The position numbers and the translations under genes were made by a program. A stretch of DNA of 64,000 nucleotides, taken from contig JAHCBC010000001.1 of assembly GCA_019634595.1 (NCBI GenBank), positions 868,001-932,000 of the forward strand. Reading direction: 5' to 3'. Shown in pieces: positions 17,443-25,813 of the stretch. The DNA comes from Akkermansiaceae bacterium (GTDB lineage Bacteria; Verrucomicrobiota; Verrucomicrobiia; Verrucomicrobiales; Akkermansiaceae). The notes under the pieces are model-generated. The model saw nothing but the letters and a program-made list of their open reading frames with translations. It was not told the origin of the DNA and did no database searches. How positions within the stretch are numbered: the stretch's first letter is position 1; every line of letters starts with the position of its first letter.

Positions 17443-18915
17443 TTATTCGCGTTCCCACTTCAGCAACCACGGATCATCGGTCGATTTCTGGAAGTCCTTG
17501 ATCTTGGTTTTCAGGGATTCGAGCTGCTCGGCATGTTCCGGCGCGCCGGCCAGGTTCTTGAATTCCCACGGATCGTTCTCGATGTCGTAGAGTTCGAACT
17601 TGGGACGGTTCAGGTAGGAAGCAACCGTCCGTCCACCATAGGAAGCGTCCGGTCCTTTCTTCATCGCTTCCTGCCAGCACGGGGTGGTCCAGAGGTCCGA
17701 GGCGAAAGGGAAGGGGGTGCCATGGGCAAGGTTGAAGATGAGCTTGTAACGGCCCTCCCGCCACACGCGCATGGGGTAGTACATCGTCACCTCATGCCAG
17801 GAATGGGAAGCCGCGGCATGGTTCCATCCGGCGGGATTCTCCTGCGTCAGCACCGGCAGCCAGGAACGTCCGTGGTAACTTTTGAATGCGGGGCCCGCGT
17901 TCTCATGCTTGGGGGTATCCGCCACCGCCGAGGCTTTCTTCGGTCCCTGCGATGTGGAATCATAGCCACCGGCGAAATCCAGCAGGGAGGGGGTGATGTC
18001 GGCATGGGTGATCATCGCCTTGCTGACGGTTCCTTTCTTTTCCTGGTAAGGATCCCGGACGATGAAGGGAACCCGCAGGCCCGCGTCATAGACGGTGGTT
18101 TTCGCCCCGGGAAACGGCATGCCGTGGTCCGAGGTATAGACGATGAGCGTGTCTTCCCATCTGCCTGCTTCCTTGAGGATGGCGATGAGACGGGCAACCC
18201 CCTGGTCGATGCGGGAGATGGATTGGTAATACTGGGCGATCTCGGCACGGGCGGAGGGCACGTCCGGGAGGAAAGGAGGGACGATGACTTCCGCCGGATC
18301 ATAGAACACCTCCTTGATGCCCGGATAGCCGCCGCGGTCCTTCTTGTTGCCGAACAGATTCGGACGCCATTCGGAAGCTTCGTCGAAGTCTCCGCTGCGA
18401 TGCGGGTCCGCCGGGCAGAAATAGAGGAAGAACGGCTGGGCGTCATCCGCCTTGATGAAGGCGGCGGAGTCCTCCGCCATTTTCACCGGGTTGCGTCCCC
18501 CGGGGATGAATTTATGGAAATCGAACGCGGAGCGCGGGGCGACATGGTATTTCCCGGCGACGGCGGTGCGGTAGCCGAGTTGGTTGAGCTGGTTGGGCAG
18601 CGACACCGCGCCGACGCTGGGATGGGATTCCGATTTGTGCGGCCCGTGCGCCAAACCGTATTGGCCGTTGGCATGGTTGTGCAGGCCGGAAAGGATGACG
18701 GAGCGGCTGGCGGAGCAACTGGCCGTGGTGGCAAAGGCATTGGTGAACCGAGTGGCGTCCGCCGCCAGAGCGTCGATGGCGGGGGTCTTCAGCACGGGAT
18801 TCGCGTAGCAGCCGAGATCGGGACTCTGGTCGTCGGTGACGATGAGCACGATGTTCCGCGGAGCGGCCGCCAGAGGCAGGAGCGAAAGAAGGAGAAAAGA
18901 AAGCAGGACTCTCAT
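17443..18915 (-). CDS. Secreted sulfatase (heparan N-sulfatase-like)
   Basis: A 490-residue type I sulfatase with a signal peptide (MRVLLSFLLLSLLPLAAA). The domain starts NIVLIVTDDQSPDLGCYAN with metal-binding Asp pairs. The formylglycine motif is TTASCSASRSVILSG, i.e. C-S-A-S-R, an allowed C-x-(A/P)-x-R variant. Later features are TSDHGMPFPGAKTTVYDAGLRVPFIVRDP and a final ENDPWEFKNLAG. The subfamily resembles N-sulfoglucosamine sulfohydrolases, but the substrate (host or algal sulfated glycan) cannot be fixed by sequence. It overlaps the upstream esterase gene by four bases and is presumably coupled to it. No maturase gene is in the window. Confidence 0.9.
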   Translation of the reverse strand: MRVLLSFLLLSLLPLAAAPRNIVLIVTDDQSPDLGCYANPVLKTPAIDALAADATRFTNAFATTASCSASRSVILSGLHNHANGQYGLAHGPHKSESHPSVGAVSLPNQLNQLGYRTAVAGKYHVAPRSAFDFHKFIPGGRNPVKMAEDSAAFIKADDAQPFFLYFCPADPHRSGDFDEASEWRPNLFGNKKDRGGYPGIKEVFYDPAEVIVPPFLPDVPSARAEIAQYYQSISRIDQGVARLIAILKEAGRWEDTLIVYTSDHGMPFPGAKTTVYDAGLRVPFIVRDPYQEKKGTVSKAMITHADITPSLLDFAGGYDSTSQGPKKASAVADTPKHENAGPAFKSYHGRSWLPVLTQENPAGWNHAAASHSWHEVTMYYPMRVWREGRYKLIFNLAHGTPFPFASDLWTTPCWQEAMKKGPDASYGGRTVASYLNRPKFELYDIENDPWEFKNLAGAPEHAEQLESLKTKIKDFQKSTDDPWLLKWERE

Positions 18916-19799
18916 GGTGTCGGCACGGATGGTTTGAGGTGGGTTTCCAGGAACTTTTCGGTGCGCTTCATGAAATCCTGGATTTGGGTGGCATTGGCGA
19001 AACTGTGGCCGCTGTCCATGGTGACCAGTTCCGCCTCCACTCCGGCGGCTTTGAGAGCGGCTTCGAGACGCTGTGACTGGTCCAGCGGCACGATGTCATC
19101 CTTTGAACCGTGGAAAATGAGAAAGGGTGCGGACTTTCCATCCACCAGGAAAAGGGGCGACGCCTCGCGCGCGCCCTCCCGCTTCTTATTTCCCAGCAGG
19201 GAGTCGATGATGCCGTTGCACCATTCGCCCTTGGGCACCTTCGGGCGGAGGTCTTCGGTGAGATCGGTGGGACCGCAGAGATCCACCACGCAGGCCACGC
19301 GGCTGGAATGGGCGGCAAGCGTGGCGTCGGAGTTGTCCCGCGTGTCCAGCATGCCCAGACACGCCACCAGATGCCCGCCCGCGGAAGCACCGAGCGCGCC
19401 GATCCGGTTGGGATCGACCTGATATTCCGCGGCATGGGCGCGAATCCAGCGGACCGAACGCTGCACGTCATCCAGTTGCGCGGGCCAATGATTTCCTTCC
19501 GCCGTTACCAGCCGGTAGCTCGTGGAGAAAGCCACATAGCCCCGGGAGGCCAGCCATTGTCCGAACCATGAGAAATCCCGGCGATGACCGGCCGACCAGC
19601 CTCCGCCATGCACCATCAGCACCGCCGGCCGGAGTCCGGCAGCCGGGGCGGACGGCAGATAGACATCCATCTCCAGCCTCCGGTCTTCCCGTTCATCATA
19701 TGCGACGGTTGCCTGAGGCTTCGGTGCGGCGGCTTCCTTGCATCCCGGGAGAGGCAGCAGCAGCGCGGAAAGGATGATGAGGAATCGTGACATACCCAT
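18912..19799 (-). CDS. Lipoprotein alpha/beta hydrolase (BD-FAE/esterase-lipase family)
   Basis: A 295-residue alpha/beta hydrolase. The N-terminus is a lipoprotein signal (LLLPLPGCKEAA, lipobox LPGC), so the enzyme is likely anchored in a membrane. The oxyanion HGGGW motif is in VLMVHGGGWSAG, and the nucleophile Ser is in GALGASAGGHLVACLG. The acid and His lie in SAPFLIFHGSKDDIVP and DSGHSFANATQ. These enzymes remove acetyl or feruloyl esters from polysaccharides or small substrates. Cotranscription with a sulfatase supports a role in trimming decorated glycans (inference). The start at 19799 or the second Met at 19793 are both plausible. Confidence 0.85.
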   Translation of the reverse strand: MGMSRFLIILSALLLPLPGCKEAAAPKPQATVAYDEREDRRLEMDVYLPSAPAAGLRPAVLMVHGGGWSAGHRRDFSWFGQWLASRGYVAFSTSYRLVTAEGNHWPAQLDDVQRSVRWIRAHAAEYQVDPNRIGALGASAGGHLVACLGMLDTRDNSDATLAAHSSRVACVVDLCGPTDLTEDLRPKVPKGEWCNGIIDSLLGNKKREGAREASPLFLVDGKSAPFLIFHGSKDDIVPLDQSQRLEAALKAAGVEAELVTMDSGHSFANATQIQDFMKRTEKFLETHLKPSVPTP

Positions 19800-19834
19800 G
19801 GGACGGCGGGATGCCGCCGATACGGACGGGGCTC

Positions 19835-21223
19835 TCAGAGATTCAGGGTCTGGTCGATGAGATTCAGGAGATCATACCGGTCCGCCGGCAGATTGTCCGA
19901 AGCCATCTCGCGTGCGAGGGCGGCGACGACCTCGCTGTCGATCATACCGGACTGGTCATCCCCGGCGAGCCACTGCGCGTAGGTGCAGAGCAGGGAGGCG
20001 AAACGAGCATCGTCGGACGGCTCGGCGTCCGGCTTGCGGGAAAGGGCGATGGGCGGCGCGTCCTTCCCATTCACGCTCCACTCAACCGTGCCGAAATCCG
20101 TCGAGGACCCGCTCGGCTCGATCTCGATGGCGAGCAATGTGAGGGCCTTTGCAGGCAGCAGGGTGGGCAGGGAACCATCGGGAATGCCTGCCACCGTTGA
20201 ATAGCCCAGCAGACGGTAGCGGGCCACCGTGGCCGGATCCGCCTTGAAGTTCGCCTGGATCTGGCGGTCTCCGTCATTGGAACCACGGAAGGCGATGATG
20301 AGGAGGCTGGCGGAAGGTTTCCACGGGCATGGGAGCGCTTCCGTGGAAAGCGTGACCCCTTGGGCGACCGATGCGGCACCCGCCGGACGGAGCGGGTAGT
20401 GGTTGAGGATCTCCTCCACCCGCACGGCATTCACCGGTGGCTTCTTGTGCTCCTTGCGGATCGAGTCAGTCACCCAGATCATGCTGGCATTGCCAGCCCG
20501 GACCGGCAGCCGCATCTGTGGGCTGGCGGCGGCCACCACCGATCCGCGGCGGAAAAGGACGGGAAGTTCATCGTCAGCCGGGACCGGCTTGTCCTTCAGG
20601 CTGTCCGCGGCTTCGTCGTAGAATCTGGAACCGGCTTTCGCGATGGCTTCATCACGGGCCGCGGCCAGTCTCGAAATGGTGGAAGCGGGCGCGGCGGCAC
20701 CTGCGAAGGTGCGGCCAACCTGGCTGGCATCCGCCGGTCCGGGTGCCGGCAGCATGGCGATGTTGATCGGTATGGTGCGCCATTCCCCTTCGTTCCCCGG
20801 GGTGATCGGCGAGGGGGAGGTGGCCGGGCGGGGTGGAGGCGTCAGATCGCGTTCCGTCAGCTTGGGCGAGAACACCGGGGCGCGTGAGAACATGACGAAT
20901 GCGAACAGCAGCAAGGCCGCCGCGGCCAGGCTCACGATCCAAGACCTGCGCTGGTGCCGGGAGTCCGGGATCTTCGGCAGATGGGTGATCTTTTCCGGTT
21001 CACGGGCTGCGAGCAGAATGGCCTGCCGCTGGGCGGGGCGCAGCTTCGGTTTTTCCGCGAAAAGGGATTCCGACAGAAGCTCACCGAGCGAGCCCGCTTC
21101 CCCGATGGCGGCTTTCACCGCGGGATCATTCTCCGCGGCGGCTTCCACTGCCGCAGCATCTTCCGGCGTCAGCTCGCCCAGGACATAGGCGGTGATGCGG
21201 GGATCGTCAGAATGGAGTTTCAT
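19835..21223 (-). CDS. Anti-sigma-like membrane protein with YfbK flanking domains but no VWA core
   Basis: A 462-residue protein. Residues 1-70 look like an anti-sigma cytoplasmic domain (DDPRITAYVLGELTPEDAAAVEAAA). A single transmembrane helix follows near residue 95-110 (WIVSLAAAALLLFAFVMF). The C-terminal half has the YfbK N-terminal signature (VNAVRVEEILNHYPL, then LPCPWKPSASLLIIAF). It then passes directly into the DUF3520-like end (ATVARYRLLGYSTVAGI...LTLLAIEIEP). The ~170-200-residue VWA domain with its MIDAS motif that normally separates these blocks is absent. It lies 14 bases after the ECF sigma gene, so it probably regulates that sigma factor. Confidence 0.75.
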   Translation of the reverse strand: MKLHSDDPRITAYVLGELTPEDAAAVEAAAENDPAVKAAIGEAGSLGELLSESLFAEKPKLRPAQRQAILLAAREPEKITHLPKIPDSRHQRRSWIVSLAAAALLLFAFVMFSRAPVFSPKLTERDLTPPPRPATSPSPITPGNEGEWRTIPINIAMLPAPGPADASQVGRTFAGAAAPASTISRLAAARDEAIAKAGSRFYDEAADSLKDKPVPADDELPVLFRRGSVVAAASPQMRLPVRAGNASMIWVTDSIRKEHKKPPVNAVRVEEILNHYPLRPAGAASVAQGVTLSTEALPCPWKPSASLLIIAFRGSNDGDRQIQANFKADPATVARYRLLGYSTVAGIPDGSLPTLLPAKALTLLAIEIEPSGSSTDFGTVEWSVNGKDAPPIALSRKPDAEPSDDARFASLLCTYAQWLAGDDQSGMIDSEVVAALAREMASDNLPADRYDLLNLIDQTLNL

Positions 21224-21237
21224 GGGAGGAAGAGGCG

Positions 21238-21840
21238 TTAGCTGCGGAAGTCCGCGGGAAGGGATTCTCGGAGGCGTTTCAGCCCGGTATGGATGAGAAA
21301 GCCGATGTTGCCGGAACTGAGGCCGGTGACTTCGACGATCTCCTGATAGCTGAGACCTTGCTGGAATTTGAGGAGGATGACTTCGCGTTGGTTGGCGGAA
21401 AGCCTGTCGAGTGATTTCATGACCTGCCCGATGCGCTCGTCATGGAGGGCCTGTTCATCGGGGGCGGGTTCCGGACCGGCGACGCGCTTCCACTGCACCT
21501 CGTCGAGCGGCTGGACCCGCTTCTCCTTGCGGAGGACGTCGAAGGCACGGTTGCGGCATACGGTGAACAGCCAGGTCTTGAGGCTTTCACGGATCTTGTT
21601 GGGTTCTTGCTGGCACAGGCGGATGAAGGTGTCCTGGACCACGTCCCGGGCCCGGTCGAGGTCGTGCAGGATGGTGACCGCGTAGCCGATCAGCGGTGAT
21701 TCGAACTCGGCGAGTGCCCTCTCGACGAACTGTTCCCGCGTTTCCGCCATCGGTTTTTCCGGAGCGGTTTGCGCCCCGTCATAGGGATCAACGTCCGGGA
21801 GGGCGGAAAGTTTAGGGGCATTTTCAGGAAAACCGCTCAT
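21238..21840 (-). CDS. RNA polymerase ECF-type sigma-70 factor
   Basis: A 200-residue sigma factor with region 2 (SPLIGYAVTILHDLDRARDVVQDTFIRLCQ, TWLFTVCRNRAFDVLRK) and region 4 (LDRLSANQREVILLKFQQGLSYQEIVEVTGLSSGNIGFLIHTGLKRLRE, a helix-turn-helix). Region 3 is absent, as expected for an ECF factor. It begins one base after the Rex stop and is followed after 14 bases by an anti-sigma-like gene. This places an alternative sigma factor and its probable regulator within the same transcript as the 2-oxoacid dehydrogenase genes. Confidence 0.92.
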   Translation of the reverse strand: MSGFPENAPKLSALPDVDPYDGAQTAPEKPMAETREQFVERALAEFESPLIGYAVTILHDLDRARDVVQDTFIRLCQQEPNKIRESLKTWLFTVCRNRAFDVLRKEKRVQPLDEVQWKRVAGPEPAPDEQALHDERIGQVMKSLDRLSANQREVILLKFQQGLSYQEIVEVTGLSSGNIGFLIHTGLKRLRESLPADFRS

Positions 21841-21841
21841 T

Positions 21842-22480
21842 TTACCGGATGAAGTAGCCGAGGTGCTCCAGTTCCAAAGCCAGATCGACGTTATTGACGG
21901 TCACATCCGGCGCCACTTCAAGGACGATGGGTGAGAAATTGAGGATTCCCTGGATCCCGGCGGCCACCAGACGGTTCGCCACGGATTGGGCGGATTCCAC
22001 CGGAACGCAGAGGATTGCGAGCTTCACCCCATGATTCTGGATGAATGACTCCAGATCATTGGGGGAATGGACGGGGATGCCCACCCCCCGGGCAACGGCA
22101 CTGTCAGGATGGGTGTCGAAGGCGGCGATGACCTCGAATCCCTCCCTGCCGAATCCCTGGTAGCGCAGCAGGGCGGATCCCAGATTACCCGCACCGACGA
22201 GGATGACCGGCTGCAGGTGTTCACGGCCCAGCGTCTCACGGATGATGCCGGAGAGGATCTCCACCGGGTAGCCCAGCCCGCGGGTGCCGAACTGGCCGAA
22301 ATAGGCGAGATCCTTCCGGAGCTGCGCGGGTTTCACACCGGCTGCACGCGCCAGCGTCGTGGATGACACGGTCTCCACGCCGTTGGCCCTGAGCTTCTGG
22401 AGGCAACGGTTGTAGATCGAAAGCCGGTAGATGGCTTTCTTGGGAATATCGATCTTCCCGATCTTGTCCTGCGGTTCCAC
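21842..22480 (-). CDS. rex: Redox-sensing transcriptional repressor Rex
   Basis: Rex senses the NADH/NAD ratio and represses fermentative and respiratory genes when NADH is low. The N-terminal winged helix is seen as IPKKAIYRLSIYNRCLQKL, SSTTLARAAGVKPAQLRKDLAYFGQFGTRGLGY. The Rossmann domain carries VILVGAGNLGSALLRY and FEVIAAFDTHPD. The C-terminal LILCVPVESAQ and swapped helix LALELEHLGYF complete the family. A GTG at 22480 gives 212 residues, the usual size, with AGGA five bases upstream. An extension to 22561 would run into the E2 gene. It follows the E2 stop by 13 bases. Confidence 0.93.
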   Translation of the reverse strand: MEPQDKIGKIDIPKKAIYRLSIYNRCLQKLRANGVETVSSTTLARAAGVKPAQLRKDLAYFGQFGTRGLGYPVEILSGIIRETLGREHLQPVILVGAGNLGSALLRYQGFGREGFEVIAAFDTHPDSAVARGVGIPVHSPNDLESFIQNHGVKLAILCVPVESAQSVANRLVAAGIQGILNFSPIVLEVAPDVTVNNVDLALELEHLGYFIR

Positions 22481-22493
22481 GGCCGTCCTGGGT

Positions 22494-23723
22494 TCAGAGG
22501 GATTCCGGATGTTGGAGCAGTTCCGCCACGCGGTTGAGCAGGAATCCCGCTCCGCCGCCATCGACCACCCGGTGGTCGAAGGTCAGGAAAAGATCCGCCT
22601 GGGTGGCCGGGAGGAACGCTTCGACATGGCTGCTCCACACGGGCTTCTTCACACCCGCACCGATGCCCAGGATGAGGGTTTCGTTCGGCAGGGGGATGGG
22701 GGTTCCCGAGGTGAGGCCGAAGGTGCCGAAGTTCGTCACCGTGGCGATGCCGCCGCGGGTGTCCGCCTCGGTCAGACGGCGGCGGCGGGCGCGGTCCACC
22801 AGATCGTCATAGGTGGCGATGAGATCGGAAAGGCGGAGCTGGTCCACCTTGCGGACGGTCGGGACCACGACGCCGTCCTCGACCTGTACGGCCACGCCGA
22901 TGTCGAACGAGCGGGGATGCACGATCTTTTCCCCGATGAGGTAGCCGGCGGTGGCGGGCTGTTCGGTGAGGGCGAGGGCGAAGGCACGGAGGAGGTAAAG
23001 GGTGAGGCCGGGCTTGGGATTCTGCGCACGGCGGTGGTCCAGCACGCGGTCCAGCAGCACGGGCAGGCCCACGGTGGCCAGCGGGCGCGTCCAGCTCCGG
23101 CGCATGGCATCCGCCACGGCGAGGCGCATCGGTGAAGCGGTGCTGCTCGGCCAGTCTTCGAGGTAGTCCAGGAAACGCTCGAGGTCCTCCACGGTCACCC
23201 GGCCGCCATTGCCGGTGCCGGCGACTGCGGAGATGTCAGCCTCGCGGAGACCCATGTCATCCATGCGGGCGCGCATGCGCGGGGAAATATAGTGCGCGCC
23301 CATGACGCCGGTGGGGACGGGCAGGCCCTTCACGCTGGGGACCACGGGCGGCGCTTCCTCATAGGCGTCATCGTCGAGGGCGAAGTGCAGGTTGGCTTCA
23401 CCCTGCTGGGATGGGACGTTCACGTTCCTCTTCGAATCGAGCGACTCGACGGTGTCCACGCCGGTACGGGCGATTTCCTCCTCGGTCACCTCCAGCAGAC
23501 CGAGCACGGTGCCGACGGAGTAGGACTCGCCCTCCACCGCCCGGATCTCGGAAACGATGCCGTCGCAGAGGGTGGTGACGCCCATGACCGCCTTGTTCGT
23601 CTCCACCTCGATGATTTCCTGGTCGGTCCGGACGGGATCACCGACGGCGACCCCAAGGCGAATGATGGTCGCCTCGGCGATCGATTCGCCGAGCTGCGGC
23701 ATGAGGATGGGAACGGTGGGCAT
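22494..23723 (-). CDS. pdhC: Dihydrolipoyl acyltransferase, E2 of a 2-oxoacid (pyruvate) dehydrogenase complex
   Basis: A 409-residue E2. An N-terminal lipoyl domain (PILMPQLGESIAEATI...EVETNKAVMGV, Lys of the NKA turn is the lipoylation site) is followed by a peripheral-subunit-binding domain (ISPRMRARMDDMGLREADISAVAGTGNGGRVTVEDLERFL). The catalytic acyltransferase domain ends TFDHRVVDGGGAGFLLN with the HxxxDG active site. It moves the acyl group made by E1 to coenzyme A. The presence of E1alpha/beta upstream shows a two-subunit E1 type complex. No E3 (lpd) gene is adjacent. Whether the substrate is pyruvate or a branched-chain oxoacid is not settled by sequence alone. Confidence 0.9.
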   Translation of the reverse strand: MPTVPILMPQLGESIAEATIIRLGVAVGDPVRTDQEIIEVETNKAVMGVTTLCDGIVSEIRAVEGESYSVGTVLGLLEVTEEEIARTGVDTVESLDSKRNVNVPSQQGEANLHFALDDDAYEEAPPVVPSVKGLPVPTGVMGAHYISPRMRARMDDMGLREADISAVAGTGNGGRVTVEDLERFLDYLEDWPSSTASPMRLAVADAMRRSWTRPLATVGLPVLLDRVLDHRRAQNPKPGLTLYLLRAFALALTEQPATAGYLIGEKIVHPRSFDIGVAVQVEDGVVVPTVRKVDQLRLSDLIATYDDLVDRARRRRLTEADTRGGIATVTNFGTFGLTSGTPIPLPNETLILGIGAGVKKPVWSSHVEAFLPATQADLFLTFDHRVVDGGGAGFLLNRVAELLQHPESL

Positions 23724-23775
23724 GTCAGGAAAGTTGACTGGTTTTCAGGAAATTCAGGGTCCAGGGGAGTTGGAA

Positions 23776-24741
23776 CTAGAAGGAAAGAAGCTTCCGCAAT
23801 GCCTCGCAGATGGATTCCGGAGTGGGCCGGTGGGCGGCCCAGAGCTTGGGATGATAGGGGACGGGAGTGTCGCGGGCGTTCAGCCGCTGCGGCGGTGCGT
23901 CCAGCAGGTGGAAGCCTTCCTCGGTGACACGGGAAACGATCTCCGCGGTGACCCCGCCCCATGGGAAAGCCTCACCGACGGCCAGCAGGCGGCCGGTGCG
24001 GGCGACGGAGGCGAGCACGGTGTCGATGTCGAGCGGCTTGACCGAGCGCAGGTCCACCACCTCGATCTCCCATCCGTCCTGCGCCAGGCGGTCGGCGGCG
24101 CGGACCGCCTCATGGACCATGGCGCTGTAGGCCACCACCGTCGCGTGCTTTCCGGGACGGGTGATGCGGGCCTGGCCGATGGGCAGGTGGTCGCCGTTGA
24201 TGGACTTCGCCTTCAGCCAGCGGTAGAGGAACTTGTGCTCGCAGTAGATGACCGGGTCATCCAGCGCGACGCCGTCCAGCAGCATGTGATAGGCGTCCGA
24301 AACGGTCGCCGGGGTCAGCACCACCAGACCGGGATACTGGGCGTAGATGCCCTCCATGCTCTGGCTGTGGAAGGGGCCGGAACCGGGTGTGCCGCCGGAG
24401 GGCAGGCGCACCGTGATGGGGATGGGCATGCCGGTGCGGTAGAAGTGCGTGGCCGCCTGGTTGACGATCTGGTTGAACGCGATCGACGAGAAATCCGCGA
24501 ACTGCATTTCCACGATCGGCCGCATGCCCTCGATGGCGGCGCCGACGGCCAGACCGATCATGGCATCCTCCGAGATGGGCGCGTCGAACACGCGGTTCGG
24601 ATAGGCTTCGGCGAGTCCCTTGGTCGCCTTGAAAGCACCGCCGAAGGTGGCGATGTCCTGGCCGTAGAGGAAAACGCGGTCATCTTCACGCAGGAGCTTT
24701 TCCTGCGCTTCACGGATGGCGTCGATATAGGTCACACTCAC
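23776..24741 (-). CDS. pdhB: 2-oxoacid dehydrogenase E1 component, beta subunit
   Basis: A 321-residue transketolase-like beta subunit. Recognisable segments are TYIDAIREAQEKLLREDDRVFLYGQD, GGAFKATKGL, PISEDAMIGLAVGAAIEGMRPIVEMQFADF, GGTPGSGPFHSQSMEGIYAQYPGLVVLTPA and GKHATVVAYSAMVHEA. It forms the pyrimidine-side of the thiamine-diphosphate site with the alpha subunit. The start overlaps the alpha-subunit stop by four bases (ATGA), so the pair is coupled to give equal amounts. E2 follows after 52 bases. Confidence 0.92.
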   Translation of the reverse strand: MSVTYIDAIREAQEKLLREDDRVFLYGQDIATFGGAFKATKGLAEAYPNRVFDAPISEDAMIGLAVGAAIEGMRPIVEMQFADFSSIAFNQIVNQAATHFYRTGMPIPITVRLPSGGTPGSGPFHSQSMEGIYAQYPGLVVLTPATVSDAYHMLLDGVALDDPVIYCEHKFLYRWLKAKSINGDHLPIGQARITRPGKHATVVAYSAMVHEAVRAADRLAQDGWEIEVVDLRSVKPLDIDTVLASVARTGRLLAVGEAFPWGGVTAEIVSRVTEEGFHLLDAPPQRLNARDTPVPYHPKLWAAHRPTPESICEALRKLLSF

Positions 24742-25751
24742 TGGGCGGAAAGGGGAAAGCGGGTGGAAAGGGCGGTCCAGTTCTCCTTGTAGGGATCCGG
24801 GGTGTCCTCCTGCTGGGCCTGGGCGACGGCGCGCTGCACTTCCTCAGCCACCTCATCCTGCCAGGCGAGGATCTCATCCACGGTGGCGAACTGGTGCTCC
24901 ACGAGCTGGCGCATGGCGACCTCAATGCAGTCGCGGCCATAGTGGCCGCCTTTGATGTCGGACGGGACGTAGGAACCGTCATCATGCTCACCGTGGCCGG
25001 ACAGGCGCAGAAGGTGGGCGACCACCATCTGCGGGCCACCGCCGCTGCGGGCTTTGCGCACCGCTTCGGAGATCACGGATGCACAGGCGAGGAGATCCGT
25101 GCCATCGACCGAATAGCCGCCGATGCCGTAGCCGCGGGCGCGTTCCACCAGATCCCGGCAGGCGAACTGGCGGGTGTTCGGGGTGGAGTAGGCGAACTGG
25201 TTGTTCGCGACCACGACCACCATCGGCAGTCCTTCGATGGCGGCGAGGTTCACCCCTTCGTGGAAGGCACCGGTGGAGGTCGCTCCGTCGCCGATGCAGG
25301 TGGCTCCGACGACGCCGTTGAGCTGGCCTTTCAGCCGCTTGGCGAAAAGCATGCCCGCCACCAGCGGGACCTGTGCGCCCAGGTGGGAAATCATCGCCGG
25401 CATGCCCATTTCCGGGCGTCCGCGGTGGATGTTGCCGTCCCGGCCGCGCATGGGCCCCTCGACCGAGCCGAGGTAGGTGCGGGTGCAGTCGAGGAGAGGT
25501 TCGCCAAAGGCGGTGCGTCCCGCCTGGTCCCGGATCAGCGGGGCGAACACATCACGTCCCTGGACCAAGGCGGTGCCGAGGCTGGCGCTCACCGCCTCCT
25601 GCCCGCGTCCGAGATAGACCCCACCGACGATTTTCCCCGCTTTGTAGAGGGAGGAGAGCTTGTTTTCCAAGATCCTCCCGCGGAGCATCGAACGGAAAAC
25701 GGACCTCAGGAAGTCACGGTCGATCATCGGTCCGTCGTCAAAGGGCTTCAT
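24738..25751 (-). CDS. pdhA: 2-oxoacid dehydrogenase E1 component, alpha subunit
   Basis: A 337-residue subunit carrying the thiamine-diphosphate motif GDG...NN, seen as CIGDGATSTGAFHEGVNLAA and MVVVVANNQFAYST. Further landmarks are MLRGRILENKLSSLYKAGKIVGG, GRGQEAVSASLGTAL and HLLRLSGHGEHDDGSYVP. The phosphorylation-loop-like segment YGIGGYSVDGTD is also present. The start ATG at 25751 gives the expected N-terminus. The frame is open upstream, but that part overlaps hisA. The gap to hisA is 62 bases, so a promoter could lie there, or the genes could form one long operon. Confidence 0.92.
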   Translation of the reverse strand: MKPFDDGPMIDRDFLRSVFRSMLRGRILENKLSSLYKAGKIVGGVYLGRGQEAVSASLGTALVQGRDVFAPLIRDQAGRTAFGEPLLDCTRTYLGSVEGPMRGRDGNIHRGRPEMGMPAMISHLGAQVPLVAGMLFAKRLKGQLNGVVGATCIGDGATSTGAFHEGVNLAAIEGLPMVVVVANNQFAYSTPNTRQFACRDLVERARGYGIGGYSVDGTDLLACASVISEAVRKARSGGGPQMVVAHLLRLSGHGEHDDGSYVPSDIKGGHYGRDCIEVAMRQLVEHQFATVDEILAWQDEVAEEVQRAVAQAQQEDTPDPYKENWTALSTRFPLSAQ

Positions 25752-25813
25752 TTCCAATTCGGGCACGGGCCAAGGGTATGACGACCCGGGCGGTGCCTGC
25801 AACCGCTTTCCCA

